A stretch of DNA of 36,390 nucleotides from an uncultured bacterium (GCA_947361225.1 CANAIK010000012.1:1-36390), one strand, 5' to 3'. Shown: positions 8,056 through 16,749, counted from the stretch's first letter. Numbers and translations are program-made. The notes: generated from the sequence alone by a model not told the origin.

Positions 8056-11000
8056 TTATTCCATTAAATTGTCCGCCCATAATTCACATTGTGTCATAAC
8101 GGTTTGAAGTGCGTCTTCCATTTCTTTGGGTGGATAGTTGTGTTGTTTTAATAATTTTTTAATTAGCATTCTCATTTTTGCTCTAGCTGATTCTTTTTTC
8201 TGCCAATCAATGGTTTTATTCTTCCTTAAGCACTCTGTTAATTCTTTTGTTAGTGTAATCAACTCATCATTTTGATAAAAATCAACTATTGCTTGCGGTT
8301 TTGTTAGGGCATCATAAAAAGCAAGTTCCTCAACAGACAAACCCAAATCATCTCCTGCTTTTTTAGATTCTGTAATCAAATGTGCAAGCTTAAGCAGTTC
8401 TTCAATTACCTCTTCATTAGTCAACAAACCGTTTAAATACCTATTCATTGCAGCTTTTATCATTTCGGAAAATTTTTCGGATTGCACATAATTTGTTCTT
8501 TTATAAACCGAAATCTGGTCTTTTATAAGTTTTTTTAAAAGTTCAACCGCCAAATTTTTTTCTTTCATTTTGGAAATTTCATCTAAAAATTTAGAATCAA
8601 ATAAAGAGAATTCTTGTTTTACATCGGAGAATAAATTTATCACCCCATCACTTTTTATACTTTGTTTTAATAGTTCATTTATTCTAGAGTTAATATCTCC
8701 TAAGGAAAACTTTTTATTATCGCCATTATATGAAATTCTTAGCAAGGATATTCTTATTGTTTCAATAAAAGCAGCCTCATATCTTAAATCCCTATCAACC
8801 AAAGTTGAACACAAAGACAAAGTTTGATGCAATATTAAAGATTCTTTTGTAAAAATCTCTTTTTTATCTTGGTTCTTAACACTAAGCATAAAACTTAAAG
8901 CAGAACTTATTATTTTTGATCTTTCTAAATTATTCCCGGTTATGAATTTTGAATAATCAAATCCAAAAAATAAATCTCGACAAATTTCCAATTTTTCTAA
9001 GAATTTTGGATAAGCAACCTGTGTAATATCCATATTTCCATAATTTTTCTTATCCCTTAGAGTATAGTCGTTCATTGCTTGTTTTAAGGCAGTTGCAATT
9101 CCGACATAATCAACAATTAAACCGCCTTCTTTATCTTCAAAAACTCGATTCACTCGAGCAATAGCCTGCATTAGATTGCATCCTTGCATTGGTTTATAAA
9201 TATACATTGTAGATAAAGACGGAACATTAAACCCGGTTAACCACATATCAACGACAATAACAATTTTTAGAGGACTGTCGTCTTTTTTGAATTTTTTAGT
9301 AAGTTCGTCCCTTTTTGTTTTGTTTCCAATAATTCTTCGCCATTCTTCAGGGTCACTATTACCCTCAGTCATTACAAGTGCAACCTTATCGACCCAATCC
9401 GGTCTTAATTCTAGAATTTTTTTATAAATTTTTATGGCAATTGTTCTTGAATAAGCAACAATCATTGCTTTTCCCGTCAAAAGATTTTCCCTGTTGTTTT
9501 GGTAATGATTAAGAATATCATTAACAAGAGAATTAATTGTTTTATCATTAGATAAAATCGTTTCCATTTGTCCTAAGGTTTTTTTGCTTTTCTCAATAAC
9601 CTCAGAATCTGTATTATTTGCCATAATCTCATACTCTTTATCAATAAGAGCAAGTGTATTATCATCAAGTCCAAGTTTAATAACCCTGCTTTCATAATAA
9701 ACAGGACGAGTTGCCCCGTCTTCAACAGATTGGGTCATATCATAAATATCAATATAATCCCCAAAAACTTCTCTTGTGTTTCTGTCTTTTATAGAAATCG
9801 GGGTCCCTGTAAAACCGATAAAAGTTGCATTAGGAAGATTATTTCTTATTATTCGAGCTGCGCCGATTTTAATCTTGCCGGTTTTGGAATCAACTTTTTC
9901 AATTAACCCATATTGTCCTCTGTGGGCTTCATCTGCTATGACAATAATATTTTTGCGCTCGGATAAAGCCTTTGTAGACTCCTCGAATTTTTGCATTGTG
10001 GTAAAAATAATACCGTTTGCTTGTCTTTTATCTAATAATTCTTTTAAATTATCCCTGCTTTTTGCTTGAATCGGCTCCTGACGCAAAAAATCCTTGCATT
10101 TTGCAAACTGAGAATAAAGTTGATTATCTAAATCGTTTCTATCAGTTAAAACAACCACAGTTGGACTATTTAGCGCCTCTTGGAGCAAATGGACATAAAA
10201 AACCATTGATAAAGATTTCCCACTGCCTTGCGTGTGCCAAAAAACTCCAGCCTTGCCGTTATTTAAAACTGCTTTTTTTGTTGATTCTATTGCTTTTTTA
10301 ACCGCAAAATACTGATGATAACCCCCTAGAATTTTAAAACAATCCAACCCGTCTTTTGAAAAACAAATAAAATTCTTTATAATATCTAAAAATCTGTTTT
10401 TTTCAAAAATTCCTTCAAAAAATGTGTCAAATTGTGCGTGTTTTGTGTTCTGATAGTTTCCATCTTTTGTTTTCCATTGCATAAAACGAGTTTCGTCGCT
10501 TGTTATTGTCCCTGCTTTTGTTGTTAATAAATCAGACATAACGCAAATTGCGTTATAAATAAACATAGAAGGGATTTCTTGCATATAATTCCTAAGTTGA
10601 TTATAAGCTTGAGATGCATCTGCTTCCTCCCTTGAAGGCGATTTTAGCTCAATAATAACAAGCGGTAATCCATTAACAAAAATGATAATATCAGTCCTTT
10701 TAGTGCTATTTTCAATAAAAGTCCATTGATTAGATACGATAAAAGAATTATTATTAGGATTTCTATAATCAACCAAATAACAAATATCTGAATATTCTTC
10801 ACCATTCTTGGAATACTTAACTTCGACCCCGTTTTGCAAATAATCCATAAAAACAGAATTTTTTTGAATTAAAGTTCCGTTTTCAAAGTTTTTAAGCTTA
10901 TACAGGGCATCTTGTATTGCATTCTCAGCTAAATTAGGATTAATTCGATGCAAAGATTGGATTAAAACCTCGTCATACAAAGGACTATAAAAATCACGAT

Positions 11001-11097
11001 TATTGACATCAGGTCCATAAATATAAGAATACCCCAACCCCTCAAAAAGCTCGATTATCGCATTCTCATAACTTTGTTCTGTAAATAATCCTTGCAT
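8056..11097 (-). CDS. hsdR: Type I restriction enzyme R subunit
   Basis: A 1013-residue HsdR, complete. The N-terminal PD-(D/E)XK nuclease shows Asp136 (RTDIIIF) and Glu150-Leu-Lys152 (IELKSP). The SF2 translocase follows: Walker A TQGSGKS at 289-295, DEAH at 389-392, motif III GFTGTPI, and late motifs TGFNVPSLSTMY and QAIARVNRVF. The C-terminal about 300 residues are helical, as usual for the part contacting HsdM. It moves DNA past the bound complex and cuts at a distance from the recognition site. ATG at 11097 has AAAGGA eight bases upstream. It is the last gene of the operon, 12 bases after an unknown small gene. No key residue is missing. Confidence 0.95.
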   Translation of the reverse strand: MQGLFTEQSYENAIIELFEGLGYSYIYGPDVNNRDFYSPLYDEVLIQSLHRINPNLAENAIQDALYKLKNFENGTLIQKNSVFMDYLQNGVEVKYSKNGEEYSDICYLVDYRNPNNNSFIVSNQWTFIENSTKRTDIIIFVNGLPLVIIELKSPSREEADASQAYNQLRNYMQEIPSMFIYNAICVMSDLLTTKAGTITSDETRFMQWKTKDGNYQNTKHAQFDTFFEGIFEKNRFLDIIKNFICFSKDGLDCFKILGGYHQYFAVKKAIESTKKAVLNNGKAGVFWHTQGSGKSLSMVFYVHLLQEALNSPTVVVLTDRNDLDNQLYSQFAKCKDFLRQEPIQAKSRDNLKELLDKRQANGIIFTTMQKFEESTKALSERKNIIVIADEAHRGQYGLIEKVDSKTGKIKIGAARIIRNNLPNATFIGFTGTPISIKDRNTREVFGDYIDIYDMTQSVEDGATRPVYYESRVIKLGLDDNTLALIDKEYEIMANNTDSEVIEKSKKTLGQMETILSNDKTINSLVNDILNHYQNNRENLLTGKAMIVAYSRTIAIKIYKKILELRPDWVDKVALVMTEGNSDPEEWRRIIGNKTKRDELTKKFKKDDSPLKIVIVVDMWLTGFNVPSLSTMYIYKPMQGCNLMQAIARVNRVFEDKEGGLIVDYVGIATALKQAMNDYTLRDKKNYGNMDITQVAYPKFLEKLEICRDLFFGFDYSKFITGNNLERSKIISSALSFMLSVKNQDKKEIFTKESLILHQTLSLCSTLVDRDLRYEAAFIETIRISLLRISYNGDNKKFSLGDINSRINELLKQSIKSDGVINLFSDVKQEFSLFDSKFLDEISKMKEKNLAVELLKKLIKDQISVYKRTNYVQSEKFSEMIKAAMNRYLNGLLTNEEVIEELLKLAHLITESKKAGDDLGLSVEELAFYDALTKPQAIVDFYQNDELITLTKELTECLRKNKTIDWQKKESARAKMRMLIKKLLKQHNYPPKEMEDALQTVMTQCELWADNLME

Positions 11098-11109
11098 ATT
11101 ATTATTCCT

Positions 11110-11409
11110 TTATAGTTTTTCAATTATAGATATTAAAAATTCAACAGTTTTTTTTACTTGTTCTTGCGGTTGACAATTAACAATAGAAGTATTAAATTGT
11201 GCATACATAATAGAAAAATTATAATTTGTTTTGTTTGATACAAGTTGCATTATAGCCATCACATAATTTTGAAACGTTATTAATAAGCGCAAGTCAACTT
11301 TTTTACTCAGCAAATTCGCACCTTGTCTTGCGGCATCTATTAATATTTTAATTACTTCTGTTCTCTTTTCTGCGTAACTGCGTGCCGAATGGCAATAACT
11401 ATTTAACAT
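11110..11409 (-). CDS. Hypothetical protein between hsdS and hsdR
   Basis: A 99-residue protein, mostly helical by composition, with a basic N-terminus (HSARSYAEKR) and no membrane segment. ATG at 11409 overlaps the end of the upstream membrane-protein gene by seven bases and is preceded by AAGGGGGTGG, a strong ribosome site, so it is very likely translated. I recognise no family. Position inside the R-M operon, directly upstream of hsdR, suggests a function linked to the immune system of this island; that is context only. Confidence 0.6.
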   Translation of the reverse strand: MLNSYCHSARSYAEKRTEVIKILIDAARQGANLLSKKVDLRLLITFQNYVMAIMQLVSNKTNYNFSIMYAQFNTSIVNCQPQEQVKKTVEFLISIIEKL

Positions 11410-11870
11410 TGACCCACCCCCTTATCTTTTGCAAGTTTTTCAATATTTTGCAACAATTCATCCCTTATTTTTATTTCCCCTTCTCCTCCTATAATATTTT
11501 CAGTTTCAGAAGATGCAACATACAATTCTTTTTGCTTTTCAAAAACATCGAAAGGATTTCTTATAATACCTCTATTGTCACCAATATTTACTTCAATTAC
11601 AAAAGGTAACAGCAATAAACAGATCATAACAATAAATAATAATGAGTTTCCAGAAAATGGCGAAAAACTTATGACGTCATTCCAATGACTGATGCAGTAT
11701 ATTGATATTAAAGATAGCAACACGAAGTACCAAATTAAATGTGCATATTGAAAAATATTTTTAATTTTTTGTACTATAAACTTTCTATTTAACATAGCAT
11801 AGCTCAATATAATTATACATGAAATAATATGGTCTATTTTGTTATTTAATAAAAAATTAATTATTTTCAT
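11403..11870 (-). CDS. Multi-pass membrane protein in R-M operon
   Basis: A 155-residue protein with three hydrophobic segments (about 12-27, 45-62 and 76-95), followed by a soluble charged tail of about 60 residues ending in a helical stretch. ATG at 11870 has AAAGGAAG five bases upstream. It lies 16 bases after the hsdS stop and overlaps the next gene by seven bases, so it belongs to the operon. No family recognised. A membrane protein with a cytosolic tail inside a defence operon could be an effector or anchor; the sequence does not say which. Confidence 0.6.
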   Translation of the reverse strand: MKIINFLLNNKIDHIISCIIILSYAMLNRKFIVQKIKNIFQYAHLIWYFVLLSLISIYCISHWNDVISFSPFSGNSLLFIVMICLLLLPFVIEVNIGDNRGIIRNPFDVFEKQKELYVASSETENIIGGEGEIKIRDELLQNIEKLAKDKGVGQC

Positions 11871-11886
11871 AGAAACTTCCTTTGTG

Positions 11887-13095
11887 TTAAATTTTATTAG
11901 AGAAAATGTTGATTTTTTCTACATCAATTTCACCACTCATTAGCTTTGGTAAAAGTGTATCACGAAGTTGGGATAATTTTAAGTTTTCACATCTATTATT
12001 AATTATTAGTTCGAAAAATGGCTTACAAATTTTATTAAAATATTCTATTTGCTCCATTGTCGGGATAATACAAGGGGTTGTCAATATATCGTTTCCACAA
12101 ACATTGGGCTGAGCACTACCCTGTCCCCTATTTATAATTTCTGCTATCACATCATTTTGCTTTAAAGTACAATACAAAAACGGAAGTTTTTTAATAGGGT
12201 CATCACCAATAAAAAATTTACCAACCCGTTGATTCACCAACAGTGTTTCATCTGTTTTTGGAACAATAGCAAACTTGCCAATAGTAGCCCCTGTCATTGC
12301 AATTAAGACATCTCCGCCAACAACTTTAAATTCTTTTGCTAAATCAACTTTATCTTCCTCTACAAATGAACAATCGTTAAAGCTTACGCCGTCATTATCT
12401 ATATTTTTTATTTTTAAAACTCTTATTCCTTGATCTTTCCACCAAGAACTTTTAAAAGCAAAGCCCGATTTTACATTACAATAATCACCAATAGATCCAT
12501 TTTTTACGCCACTATATTTTTCCAAAATATGTTCTTTATATAATGATAAAACTTGTTGTTCTAAATTATTATTTATCGAGTTATTTAATTCAATTTTATC
12601 ATCCAGCACGGACAATATACTTGCTATCTTTTCTTGAGTTTCTAATGGCGGTAAAAACATTTCCATATTTGCTAAAACATCTGTTTGTACTCTTTGACGA
12701 CCAGAAGAACCAACCATTGATTTTATTGCAATGTCTCTCAGTTTTGGAGAAATAGCCAAATAATAAATAAAATCTTTGTTGGATATATTTAGAATTGCTC
12801 TAAATACTATATATTCCGTTGAACCAAATCCTACCTCGTTATTATCTAAAATATTTACTTGTGCTGTTTTTCCATTTTCAAGACAAGGAGTAATTCTTGC
12901 CATTATGGTATCGCCGTTTTTGAATTTAGTTCCGCCATTATATTTTGTTAATTCATAATTTGATATATCACGGCAATATGGTTTCAGTGTTTCCATTGTA
13001 ATCTTTTTAGAGAGAGTTCCCTTTATTAAAATTTCTTTTGGATTAAATTCCATAAAGTCTGATAATTTACATTCTTTCCACTCTTTAGAGGTCAT
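11887..13095 (-). CDS. hsdS: Type I restriction-modification specificity subunit
   Basis: HsdS sets the DNA target of the HsdM/HsdR complex. The protein has two target-recognition domains (about 5-150 and 200-345), each followed by a helical conserved region: PPLETQEKIASILSVLDDKI in the middle and LRDTLLPKLMSGEIDVEKI at the C-terminus. Two half-site recognition is expected. A longer frame opens at 13119, but ATG at 13095 has AAGGAGG five bases upstream, so I start there (402 residues). It overlaps the upstream membrane-protein gene by 11 bases. The two recognition domains differ from each other, as expected for an asymmetric bipartite target. No second hsdS or inverted repeat for shuffling is in the window. 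Confidence 0.9.
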   Translation of the reverse strand: MTSKEWKECKLSDFMEFNPKEILIKGTLSKKITMETLKPYCRDISNYELTKYNGGTKFKNGDTIMARITPCLENGKTAQVNILDNNEVGFGSTEYIVFRAILNISNKDFIYYLAISPKLRDIAIKSMVGSSGRQRVQTDVLANMEMFLPPLETQEKIASILSVLDDKIELNNSINNNLEQQVLSLYKEHILEKYSGVKNGSIGDYCNVKSGFAFKSSWWKDQGIRVLKIKNIDNDGVSFNDCSFVEEDKVDLAKEFKVVGGDVLIAMTGATIGKFAIVPKTDETLLVNQRVGKFFIGDDPIKKLPFLYCTLKQNDVIAEIINRGQGSAQPNVCGNDILTTPCIIPTMEQIEYFNKICKPFFELIINNRCENLKLSQLRDTLLPKLMSGEIDVEKINIFSNKI

Positions 13096-13654
13096 TTTTA
13101 CCCTCCTTGAATTTTTCAAATTCTTTTAAGTATTCTTGAACTTGCTTTTTTGTTTCAATATAAACATAGTTGTCAGAACTATCTCGCACGCCAAATTTAA
13201 TTTTTGATGATTCATTAATTTGTTTTTTATCAAAAGCATCTTTAATGCTAGATAAAAATAAATCATATTCAAAAAATAATTCAATAGAATCTTCAATATC
13301 AAGTGCTTGTGGCAAATTTACCGGTATTAGGGTTGTTCTATTTACCAATAAAATCAATTTACTTCCATCTTCCAACTGAATTGATAACTCTTTTATTATA
13401 ATTCTTCTATTTCCAATATTACAAATATTAATACTTATAAACTTGCCCATCTGGTCATTTGGAGTAATAGCTTCAACTTTATCGCAAAAATTCAATTTTA
13501 TTTTTTTTAAATTGGACTGTTTTGTTTGCCATAAAGAAATAATGCAAGCTCCGGTAGTTGCAATTGCTGATATTGCAACCCAAAAATTTCCCCAATCGAA
13601 ACTTTGGGTTGTTTTTCCAATATTTAAAACCATATTTGCGATTTCAAAATCCAT
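13085..13654 (-). CDS. Single-pass membrane protein in R-M operon
   Basis: A 189-residue protein with one hydrophobic segment (about 23-42, NFWVAISAIATTGACIISLW) followed by a soluble domain rich in beta-type sequence (FISINICNIGNRRIIIKELS). Such short TM-plus-domain proteins are common and poorly characterised; I recognise no named family. ATG at 13654 directly follows the stop of the upstream nucleotidyltransferase gene. Its own end contains the ribosome site and start of hsdS, so translation of the two is linked. Its place between toxin-antitoxin pair B and hsdS makes it part of the island. Confidence 0.65.
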   Translation of the reverse strand: MDFEIANMVLNIGKTTQSFDWGNFWVAISAIATTGACIISLWQTKQSNLKKIKLNFCDKVEAITPNDQMGKFISINICNIGNRRIIIKELSIQLEDGSKLILLVNRTTLIPVNLPQALDIEDSIELFFEYDLFLSSIKDAFDKKQINESSKIKFGVRDSSDNYVYIETKKQVQEYLKEFEKFKEGKNDL

Positions 13655-13963
13655 TTATTTTGCCTTATCCTTTGGAAATATTTCAATATAATTCTTTTTT
13701 ATTTCGTCCTGCATAGATTTAGACAATTTTTCAAATTCATTAATATCAATTAAAAAGGGAATGTTGCTATTATTTAAAAGTTCTTTTAATTCATATAAAT
13801 ACTTTCCTTCTTGATTAAAACTTTTAATAGTTAAATCCAAATCACTGCCCGAATGAGAAACGTTTTTTACACGGCTGCCATAAGCCCATATTTGTGCTTT
13901 TGGACAATATGAATTAAAAATATTCATTAAAATATTATAATATTCCAAATTTATATTAATCAT
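13655..13963 (-). CDS. MNT-domain nucleotidyltransferase, antitoxin of pair B
   Basis: A 102-residue minimal nucleotidyltransferase. The catalytic motif GSX10DXD is complete: Gly29-Ser30, Asp41 and Asp43 (GSDLDLTIK), with a third acidic residue probably Asp73 (LIDINEFE). In MntA/HepT-type modules this enzyme silences the partner HEPN ribonuclease by transferring AMP to a tyrosine near its active site. It overlaps the 3' end of its HEPN partner by eight bases, the usual HEPN-then-MNT order. All catalytic residues are intact, so it should be active. Antitoxin function is inferred from the family. Confidence 0.82.
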   Translation of the reverse strand: MININLEYYNILMNIFNSYCPKAQIWAYGSRVKNVSHSGSDLDLTIKSFNQEGKYLYELKELLNNSNIPFLIDINEFEKLSKSMQDEIKKNYIEIFPKDKAK

Positions 13964-14372
13964 TATCGATAATTTCCTTTAAATTTTTTGCGTCAAATAA
14001 AAAATCATCTATTAAGGCCAATGTTTCCTTTGCAAAAGCAATACCATAATCGTGAGCAGTGCTGTTTCTATTGTCTCTATATTTCATCCATCGGATAGTT
14101 TCAGCCTCTTTTATCATAGAATATTTATGAGCGTGTCTAAAAATATCTTTAAAAGATAGGGTGTCAACTGCTCTTTTTGAAACAAAATAAGGGGTGATTT
14201 TCTTTTTTAGGAGTTTTGCACTTTGTTCAAGCGTCATTTCAAAACCCTTAACCAAAGAATTACGATAAATTTCATAATCTATTGTATCTTCTTTTGTTTG
14301 CTTTAACATTTGATAAGATTTTTCGAGTGTTTCTATGCATTTTTGCAAGTGCTGAGTATTTATATTAGACAT
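13956..14372 (-). CDS. HEPN-domain toxin (HI0074-like), pair B
   Basis: A 138-residue all-helical protein of the HEPN/nucleotidyltransferase substrate-binding (HI0074) type. The HEPN RNase motif RX4HXY is complete: Arg102, His107 and Tyr109 (RNSTAHDY). In characterised modules the Arg and His cut RNA and the Tyr is AMPylated by the MNT antitoxin. ATG at 14372 has AAGGAG five bases upstream. Just before it lies a degenerate copy of the hsdM 3' end (14387-14420), which suggests this pair once followed hsdM directly. RNA target unknown. Confidence 0.8.
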   Translation of the reverse strand: MSNINTQHLQKCIETLEKSYQMLKQTKEDTIDYEIYRNSLVKGFEMTLEQSAKLLKKKITPYFVSKRAVDTLSFKDIFRHAHKYSMIKEAETIRWMKYRDNRNSTAHDYGIAFAKETLALIDDFLFDAKNLKEIIDND

Positions 14373-14386
14373 CTTTGCTCCTTAAT

Positions 14387-14420
14387 TACTTCACCTCAAA
14401 ACTAACATTTATAAGGTTTT
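14387..14420 (-). pseudogene. Relic of an hsdM 3' end
   Basis: These 34 bases align without gaps to the last codons of the intact hsdM (15185-15218). Sixteen identical bases (14387-14402 against 15185-15200), ten partly conserved, then eight identical give 28 of 34 matches. The relic is no longer in a coding frame with the right stop. It lies between the two HEPN-MNT pairs, where an ancestral hsdM would have ended if pair A were a later insertion. Confidence 0.7.
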
Positions 14421-14446
14421 ATTTGATTATTCTTGTATTTAGCCCA

Positions 14447-14758
14447 TTAATCATTTGCATCCTTTTTGTTATACGGAATTAAATCTTTTTCTATAAGATT
14501 ATAAAATTTTTCATCTATTGAATTATAATCTGCAAAATTGACAATGTAGGGAAGTTTACTTTCGTCCATTTTTTCTTTTAATTGAGTTAAGTCAGATAAT
14601 GGCATTTCTCGTTTGCCTTTAATCAAAATATCTAAGTCGGAAGTTTTTCCCCAATTTCCCTTTACTCTTGAGCCGTAGAAATAAAAAGAATATTCCGAAT
14701 AAAAGCTCAAAATGCTTATTATAATATCTTGTTCGGTTTCTGTAACTCCTGATATCAT
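14447..14758 (-). CDS. MNT-domain nucleotidyltransferase, antitoxin of pair A
   Basis: A 103-residue minimal nucleotidyltransferase with Gly29-Ser30, Asp41 and Asp43 (TSDLDILIKG) spaced as GSX10DXD, and a likely third Asp at 77 (NFADYN). It overlaps the upstream HEPN gene by four bases, so translation is coupled. It shares architecture with the pair B enzyme, but the proteins differ over most of their length, so the pairs are not a recent duplication. The expected role is to modify and neutralise its own HEPN partner. Confidence 0.82.
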   Translation of the reverse strand: MISGVTETEQDIIISILSFYSEYSFYFYGSRVKGNWGKTSDLDILIKGKREMPLSDLTQLKEKMDESKLPYIVNFADYNSIDEKFYNLIEKDLIPYNKKDAND

Positions 14759-15174
14759 TTATTATTCAATCCTTTTTCTAATTCATTGTATAAAAATTTT
14801 GCATCATTCAATAAGTTTTCCATAGTATTTAATATTTTAAGAGCCTTTTCCCTGTTGTATTCGTGGCTTGTATCATTTCTTCTATCATAATATTCACGCC
14901 AAACTTCCCAAGATTTAATAAAACCATATCCCTCCATTAATCTAAAAATATTATTCATTGTTAATTCTTTATCATCTTTACCATAAAATTCTTTTAAAAA
15001 TTTTTTCATTGTTTTCCAAGATGTTTCAATGGTAAATTCAAATCGCTTAACGCAGGAATCTTCTATAAAACCTTGCATTTGTTTATCTTTATTATTCTTA
15101 TATGCATAAATACACTCATTCAACGCATCTATACAATTTTTTAAATTTGTTATATTTAATTCAGATTGGGTCAT
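14755..15174 (-). CDS. HEPN-domain toxin (HI0074 family), pair A
   Basis: A 139-residue helical protein close to the HI0074 'nucleotidyltransferase substrate-binding' family. RX4HXY is intact: Arg99, His104 and Tyr106 (RNDTSHEY). ATG at 15174 has AGGAG seven bases upstream, overlapping the hsdM stop region, and lies 10 bases after the hsdM stop (15184), so it is the first accessory gene of the operon. The expected activity is RNA cleavage when not modified by the partner at 14447. Co-transcription with hsdM suggests it senses or backs up the R-M system, an inference. Confidence 0.82.
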   Translation of the reverse strand: MTQSELNITNLKNCIDALNECIYAYKNNKDKQMQGFIEDSCVKRFEFTIETSWKTMKKFLKEFYGKDDKELTMNNIFRLMEGYGFIKSWEVWREYYDRRNDTSHEYNREKALKILNTMENLLNDAKFLYNELEKGLNNK

Positions 15175-15183
15175 ATTTGTCTC

Positions 15184-16695
15184 CTACTTCACCTCAAAAC
15201 CAATGCTTGCAAGGTTTTTTCTTATTTTCTCCTGCAACTTATCGGATTGGATAAACATTTGCCCTAATTCTTGGGTTAAACGTTTCATTTTATCCTCGAA
15301 GGGCTCCCCATCGTCTTCTTGTTCTTCTATTCCAACATAACGCCCCGGGGTTAGGATATAATCTTGTTTTTTAATATCCTCCGTTGTTACTACTGCACAA
15401 AATCCTTTTATATCAACCAATTTTCCTTCCCGGAATTGCATAAATGTGTCGGATAACTTATTTATATCGTCTTGTGTAAAATCTCTATGTTTTCTATCCA
15501 CCATATAGCCCAGGTTTCGAGCATCAATAAACAAAGTTTTGCCTTTTTGCTTTTTATTTTTCGTAATAAACCACAAGGTTACAGGAATTGTAACGCTATA
15601 AAAAAGCTGGGTTGGCATTGCAACAATTCCTTCAATTAAATCATCTTCAATGATTTTTTTCCTAATTTCCCCTTCTCCGCTCGTTTGCGTTGATAGAGCA
15701 CCATTCGCTAAAACAAGACCGATTTTACCATTGGGCGCTAAATGGTAAATCATATGTTGAATCCAAGCATAATTAGCGTTAGACGCAGGCGGTGTTCCAT
15801 ATTTCCACCGGGCATCTTCTTTTAGCTTGTCTTGTCCCCAATTAGAAAGATTAAAGGGTGGGTTTGCCATAATAAAATCGGCTTTTAGGGTTGGATGCAA
15901 GTCATTAAAAAAAGTATCGGCGTGGTATTGTCCAAAATCAGCATCAATTCCTCGAATCGCCATGTTCATTTTTGCCATTTTCCAAGTATCTGCGTTAGAT
16001 TCTTGACCATAAACTGAAATTTTATTTCTATTGCCGCTATGAGCCTCTAAAAATTTAACGGATTGAACAAACATCCCCCCGGATCCGCAACAAGGGTCGT
16101 AAACTCTGCAATTATCAAATGGTTTTAGAATCGAAACAAGAGTTTTAACAATACTTGTAGGTGTGTAGAATTCCCCGCCTTTTGTACCTTCATAGGCTGC
16201 AAATTGGGAAATACAGTACTCATAAGTTCGACCCAATAAGTCTTTATTCTCCTCAGTGTCATCCATTTTAATGTTATTTGTAAATAAATCGACAACATTC
16301 CCCAAAACCCTTTTATCCAAATCAGGATTTGCATAATTTTTAGGCAAAACATTTTTTAAAGTCTTATTTTGAGTTTCAATTGCCTTCATTGCATTATCAA
16401 TAACAATCCCAATTTCAGGTGTATGAGCAGCAGCTGAAATTGCACTCCAACGGGCAATCTTAGGAACAAAGAAAATATTTTCCTCAATATATGCGTCTAT
16501 ATCGTCTTCAAAACCCTCCCCTTCAGCCACAAGCTGGTTATATCTTTTTTCAAAAGCGCTTGAAATATATCTTAAAAAAATTAATCCAATAATAACTTTT
16601 CTATAATCAGCAGCCGGGATATGACCCCACAAAACACAGGCTGCATCCCAAATTTGCTTTTCGAAACCAATATTTGCGCTATTTTTTACAGACAT
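15184..16695 (-). CDS. hsdM: Type I restriction-modification methyltransferase subunit
   Basis: HsdM methylates adenine in the target chosen by HsdS and forms the core of the complex. The helical N-terminal domain (about 10-140) is followed by the AdoMet-binding motif I DPCCGSGGMF (about 200-209) and the N6-adenine catalytic motif NPPF (about 278-281). A longer frame opens at 16740, but its first 15 residues are atypical; ATG at 16695 has GAGG nine bases upstream and gives the usual MSVKN start, so I place the start there (503 residues). It is the first gene of a roughly 8.6-kb operon. The end of this gene (IGFEVK) is the sequence partly copied at 14387-14420. Confidence 0.93.
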   Translation of the reverse strand: MSVKNSANIGFEKQIWDAACVLWGHIPAADYRKVIIGLIFLRYISSAFEKRYNQLVAEGEGFEDDIDAYIEENIFFVPKIARWSAISAAAHTPEIGIVIDNAMKAIETQNKTLKNVLPKNYANPDLDKRVLGNVVDLFTNNIKMDDTEENKDLLGRTYEYCISQFAAYEGTKGGEFYTPTSIVKTLVSILKPFDNCRVYDPCCGSGGMFVQSVKFLEAHSGNRNKISVYGQESNADTWKMAKMNMAIRGIDADFGQYHADTFFNDLHPTLKADFIMANPPFNLSNWGQDKLKEDARWKYGTPPASNANYAWIQHMIYHLAPNGKIGLVLANGALSTQTSGEGEIRKKIIEDDLIEGIVAMPTQLFYSVTIPVTLWFITKNKKQKGKTLFIDARNLGYMVDRKHRDFTQDDINKLSDTFMQFREGKLVDIKGFCAVVTTEDIKKQDYILTPGRYVGIEEQEDDGEPFEDKMKRLTQELGQMFIQSDKLQEKIRKNLASIGFEVK

Positions 16696-16749
16696 TATTA
16701 GAACCTCGATAAATAATAAATTATTCTTTAATATTATCACAAATATAGG

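Noticed and set aside
8056..16695. R-M island as part of a prophage or integrative element
   Set aside because: No integrase, attachment repeat at the borders, tRNA-end duplication or phage gene; it is bounded by trxB and tuf, both ordinary chromosomal genes.
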